A DNA stretch of 64,000 nt from Candidatus Melainabacteria bacterium. Its GTDB lineage: Bacteria; Cyanobacteriota; Vampirovibrionia; Obscuribacterales; Obscuribacteraceae. Below, one piece after another: positions 61,225 through 64,000 of this stretch (position 1 is its first letter; every line of letters begins with the position of its first letter). The notes under the pieces were generated by a model, which made no database searches, was not told where the DNA came from, and worked only from the letters and a program-made list of their open reading frames with translations. A program made the position numbers and the translations under genes. The stretch spans positions 1,543,563-1,607,562 of the forward strand of contig QKMZ01000006.1 in NCBI GenBank assembly GCA_003242885.1, written 5' to 3'.

Positions 61225-62097
61225 ATGCCCAGAATAGACAGCACCATAAAACTCAATGATGGACGAACTCTGGGCTACGCCACGCTCGGAGATCCTAACG
61301 GACGCGAGTTGCTGTATCTCCACGGCGGAATGTCGAGCCGATTGGATATAAATTTCGCAGATGAGATGCTGCAGGATCTCAACGTCAAGGTAATCGCGCC
61401 AGACCGACCAGGCATAGGAATTTCAGATCGGCAAATTGGGCGAACCTTCAGCGACTGGGCATCTGATACGAGGGAGCTTCTACAAGCTCTAAATCTCAAG
61501 AATCTTCCGGTATTGGGATGGTCATTGGGCGGTCCTTATGCACTTGCGTGTGGAGCGCTTCTTAGCGATAAGATCACTTTAGTTGGCACCATAGGTGGTG
61601 TCGGTCCACTGGACTACAAAGGCGCCGTTCAAGATTTGGGACTGCTAGAAGACAGAATTTTGCTCAGCTGGCCGGAAAGACTCTTGCACATTCTTTCGCC
61701 CGCCGGAATTCTTTTCAAGTTTTACTCACCAGCCAGGATGAAAGACGAATTGCTGCGTGCCGTTAAAGGAGGCCCCGACCACGAAATCATTAAGGCCCTT
61801 TCCCTAGAAGACGCTACTTCATTCGCGTTCGAATCAATCAGCCAAGGATTCGGAGGGGTTCTGGATGATTACCTGGCAATGCGAAAACCCTGGGGCTTCA
61901 ATGTCGAGACTATGCAAATTACAGTAAAAATGTGGCAAGGCACCCAAGATCATCTTTGTCCAGTCAGCGCGTCAAAGATCTTGGCGGCGCGACTGCCGAA
62001 AGCAGAATTGATACTCAAGGAGGACAGCGGGCATTTCGTTCTGCATCGCCATCTGGAAGAAGTAGTTACTACTCTGCTGGCAGAAAGCGAAACATAA
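61225..62097 (+). CDS. alpha/beta-fold hydrolase
   Basis: A 290-residue enzyme from the ATG at 61225; the frame before it overlaps the divergent gene and has no fold. LLYLHGGMSSR is the oxyanion loop, VIAPDRPGIGIS the cap start, VLGWSLGGPYAL the nucleophile elbow (GWSLGG), the acid is Asp in WQGTQDHLCP and the base His in EDSGHFVLH. All triad residues are present. It is cytosolic. The substrate is unknown; epoxide, ester or lactone hydrolases share this plan. Its stop directly abuts the convergent beta-lactamase-like gene. Confidence 0.92.
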   Translation: MPRIDSTIKLNDGRTLGYATLGDPNGRELLYLHGGMSSRLDINFADEMLQDLNVKVIAPDRPGIGISDRQIGRTFSDWASDTRELLQALNLKNLPVLGWSLGGPYALACGALLSDKITLVGTIGGVGPLDYKGAVQDLGLLEDRILLSWPERLLHILSPAGILFKFYSPARMKDELLRAVKGGPDHEIIKALSLEDATSFAFESISQGFGGVLDDYLAMRKPWGFNVETMQITVKMWQGTQDHLCPVSASKILAARLPKAELILKEDSGHFVLHRHLEEVVTTLLAESET

Positions 62098-63471
62098 TTA
62101 TTGATAGTTGGGAAACAGATCAGTATTCGGCCACTCTTTTACATTGTTCAACACTTGCCTGATCGATTTGACTGCAGTCATAGGATTGGCATCCGTGCCG
62201 TCTGGAGAAGAACCTCCATTGAATAACACACAAAAATCAGTGTTGTTCGGCAAGTGAATAATTTGGCTATGTACACCGGGCTTTCCACCGTTCTTGCTGA
62301 ACGTAACTCCCTGCGGGGTCATTCGCACACTATCCAAACCAAGGCCGAAGTGACTGCCATTGGGATTGTTTTTCATTGGTGGCGGTAATGGTGCAATGAG
62401 TTGTTGAAACGAATCATAGGAGATGCCTTGCATGCGAGTGCCGTCAATTGCGGTGAGGAACTTCACCATGTCGACGGCCGACGCCATCCAGTTACCAAAG
62501 TCTGGCATGAGTGGAACAGTGCGCTGACCACCAGGAATTACACGAGGTGGATAACCCGCGTATCGGGATGCTTGTCCACGAATAAGCCCGCGCGATTCTT
62601 CGCACATGTCATGGATGCCTATTGAATTAAGCTGCTCTTGCAAATAATCTCCGTATGGTCGTTGAGCTGCGACTTCTACGACATACTTGATCAAATTCCA
62701 GTCGCCATTGGCATACTTGGCTTGCGTACCAGGTTCATAATCAAGCGGTGTGGCTAGCAACACACGAATCGCTTCGGAGAACGGCAATCCATTTGGAGCG
62801 AGGCGCATGACTTCATTGCCTGCTTTCACATATCCCGAGTCATCATTCCAACCTGCTGAATGGTGCAACAGTTGGCGAATAGTTATTTGGGCAACTCGCG
62901 GGTCTGCGCTCATGCCGCGCACTAAGTTCGGACGACCGATGACATTGTAGAAAGTGTCATCAAGCCGAAGTTTGCCAGCCTCGACCAAACGCATTATTCC
63001 GAATGTAGAGATAGCTTTTGTGCAACTAGCTAAGTTGAACAATGTATTCGGAGTGACAGGCTCTTGAGTGCGCAAATTCGCAACGCCAAATCCTCTGGCA
63101 TAAACCAATTTTCCATTGTGGGCGACGGCCAAAGCTCCGCCAGGTACGTAATACTGCTGCAGCGTTTGATTCATGATCGCATCTAGGTCAGCAAGACTGG
63201 CTGCCCTCGGCGCAGATGCAGAAGCAACACCATCCTCTTCGTCTTCCTGTCCATAGGTGAAGTTAGAGTCTTCTGCAGTGCTTCCTGGCACAGAAGAAAT
63301 TCCCGCATCAGCCGCATCACTTTGATTGAACGGACTGCTTTGCTGCGCCCCGGAGAAGCTTCCCTGAGCAAGCGCATTCGGCAAAGTCGTCAGCAGGGCT
63401 AACGAGATCGCTGAGACCACTCCTATAAGATTGCGAAAAGCCCATCGTTCGCCTGCTTTAGCACTATGCAT
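62098..63471 (-). CDS. secreted class C beta-lactamase-like serine hydrolase
   Basis: A 457-residue protein: a signal peptide (LIGVVSAISLALLTTLPNALAQ), a Ser/Glu-rich linker to about 90 and then the beta-lactamase/transpeptidase-like domain. FNLASCTKAI is the S-x-x-K motif, KYANGDWNLI the Y-x-N motif and GKPGVHSQIIHL the region of the K/H-x-G motif. GVANLRTQEPVTPNTLF and LHHSAGW are typical of penicillin-binding esterases. It probably acts on peptides or esters in the envelope. It need not confer drug resistance. Confidence 0.9.
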   Translation of the reverse strand: MHSAKAGERWAFRNLIGVVSAISLALLTTLPNALAQGSFSGAQQSSPFNQSDAADAGISSVPGSTAEDSNFTYGQEDEEDGVASASAPRAASLADLDAIMNQTLQQYYVPGGALAVAHNGKLVYARGFGVANLRTQEPVTPNTLFNLASCTKAISTFGIMRLVEAGKLRLDDTFYNVIGRPNLVRGMSADPRVAQITIRQLLHHSAGWNDDSGYVKAGNEVMRLAPNGLPFSEAIRVLLATPLDYEPGTQAKYANGDWNLIKYVVEVAAQRPYGDYLQEQLNSIGIHDMCEESRGLIRGQASRYAGYPPRVIPGGQRTVPLMPDFGNWMASAVDMVKFLTAIDGTRMQGISYDSFQQLIAPLPPPMKNNPNGSHFGLGLDSVRMTPQGVTFSKNGGKPGVHSQIIHLPNNTDFCVLFNGGSSPDGTDANPMTAVKSIRQVLNNVKEWPNTDLFPNYQ

Positions 63472-63579
63472 TATGAATCACCCGAGAGTCCGAAAGACAG
63501 CATAGTACAGGATTAACAGATTTTACGGAACACACCTCGCCCGCCATTTAATGTAGCGGCACAGTTTTCATCAATGCAA

Positions 63580-64000
63580 TTACCTGACAGGAGGCGGAAC
63601 AAAGAAAGTAGGTGGTTTGTTGCTGTCGTTCTTCTTGCCAGAACTGCCACCACTTTGTTTACTCAATGGTGGCGGAGTAAACGTCGGCACACTCACCGCA
63701 TTCGGTGCGCGCTTTGTTTGCGAAAGCGGGGGCGGAGTGAACATTGGTGGCGGAAGTTTTTCCTTCAAAGGAGGCGGAGTAAACATCGGAGGTGCGATGT
63801 TGCTATTGTCAGGCAATTTGGGTGGAGCAAACGTAGGTGGCGGCATAAACACCACTGGTGGTCCAGCCGGCGTGGACTCCGGGTTAGGTGTGAATGTGAT
63901 CACCGGGTGCGCAGCGTAGAGTTTAGCCAGCGTCAACCTATCTCTCTTCGTTGGCAAACCGTTTTGCAATCCGTTGGAGCGAAAGTACATCAGGTCGTAG
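63580..64000 (-). CDS. C-terminal end of matrixin-like protease with Pro-rich tail (5' end outside window)
   Basis: The frame runs past the right edge. The first visible residues, YDLMYFRSNG, then GLPTKRDRLTLAKLYA, match the Met-turn and last helix of matrixin (M10A-like) zinc proteases (usual form D-h-M-Y ... L-x-x-R-D-x-x-x-h-x-x-L-Y). The HExxH zinc site would lie outside. The remaining 110 residues are Pro-rich, with repeated MFTPPPL / TFTPPPL units, probably a flexible wall-spanning or binding tail. An internal ATG at 63990 is not the true start. Confidence 0.6.
   Translation of the reverse strand, partial: YDLMYFRSNGLQNGLPTKRDRLTLAKLYAAHPVITFTPNPESTPAGPPVVFMPPPTFAPPKLPDNSNIAPPMFTPPPLKEKLPPPMFTPPPLSQTKRAPNAVSVPTFTPPPLSKQSGGSSGKKNDSNKPPTFFVPPPVR

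Noticed and set aside
62098..63471. Beta-lactamase-like protein as an antibiotic-resistance gene
   Set aside because: The third motif and linker fit esterase/peptidase-type family members better; nothing points to drug hydrolysis.

Overview
The window is a 64 kb bacterial chromosome segment of moderate GC, densely coded on both strands, with no rRNA, tRNA, CRISPR array, insertion sequence or prophage that I can recognise. Many proteins carry Sec or Tat signals, and the set is rich in TPR, leucine-rich-repeat and Gly/Pro/Ser-rich secreted proteins, a caspase-like protease, a Ser/Thr kinase and an RRM protein with a Gly-rich tail. An operator resembling the cyanobacterial LexA box sits in the umuDC promoter. 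Together these fit a non-photosynthetic relative of Cyanobacteria (Vampirovibrionia/Melainabacteria, perhaps Obscuribacterales). That placement is inference; no marker gene proves it.

Layout. 0-7.5 kb: a leucine-rich-repeat protein overlapping an OmpR-type response regulator, a DUF900-like hydrolase, an orphan with an internal repeat, a solo Clp-N domain protein, a SUI1 protein fused to a degenerate phosphatase-like domain, and a secreted NAGPA-type protein. 7.5-11.7 kb: an HxlR repressor divergent from a GNAT-DinB pair with two perfect palindromic operators between them, then umuDC and a potassium channel. 11.9-18.6 kb: a leftward molybdenum aldehyde oxidoreductase operon (paoABC homologues, XdhC chaperone, mocA, an NmrA-like reductase). 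18.7-28.8 kb: a run of small proteins, an SGNH hydrolase, hemerythrin, SDR plus inorganic pyrophosphatase, an isochorismatase-like hydrolase and a pair of COG3541-like nucleotidyltransferases.

28.8-39 kb: a receiver-HTH-Ser/Thr-kinase fusion, a secreted TPR protein, and a stretch of small-protein genes (single-TM, zinc-ribbon, DUF2188-like, highly charged) around a Crp/Fnr regulator and an unusual NRAMP-type transporter. 39-48 kb: a ROK kinase without its zinc cysteines, a secreted caspase-like protein convergent with an 892-residue DUF695-like/solenoid protein, a secreted YbjQ, and a Pro/Ala-rich TPR membrane protein with a hexamer repeat. 48-64 kb: an M13 metallopeptidase, an RRM protein, a three-gene operon of a Tat-exported NosZ/thiocyanate-dehydrogenase-like propeller with an FtsX-type ABC transporter, recQ, several secreted proteins, an alpha/beta hydrolase, a class C beta-lactamase-like protein and the end of a matrixin-like protease.

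The strongest leads are: (1) a dispersed family of 55-75 residue W-x-[VI] mini-proteins related to DUF2188; (2) the exported copper-propeller candidate with its ABC transporter; (3) the SUI1/degenerate-LMW-PTP fusion; (4) the receiver-HTH-kinase fusion; (5) umuDC with a LexA-like box but a UmuD whose catalytic lysine is arginine; (6) the twin HxlR operators.
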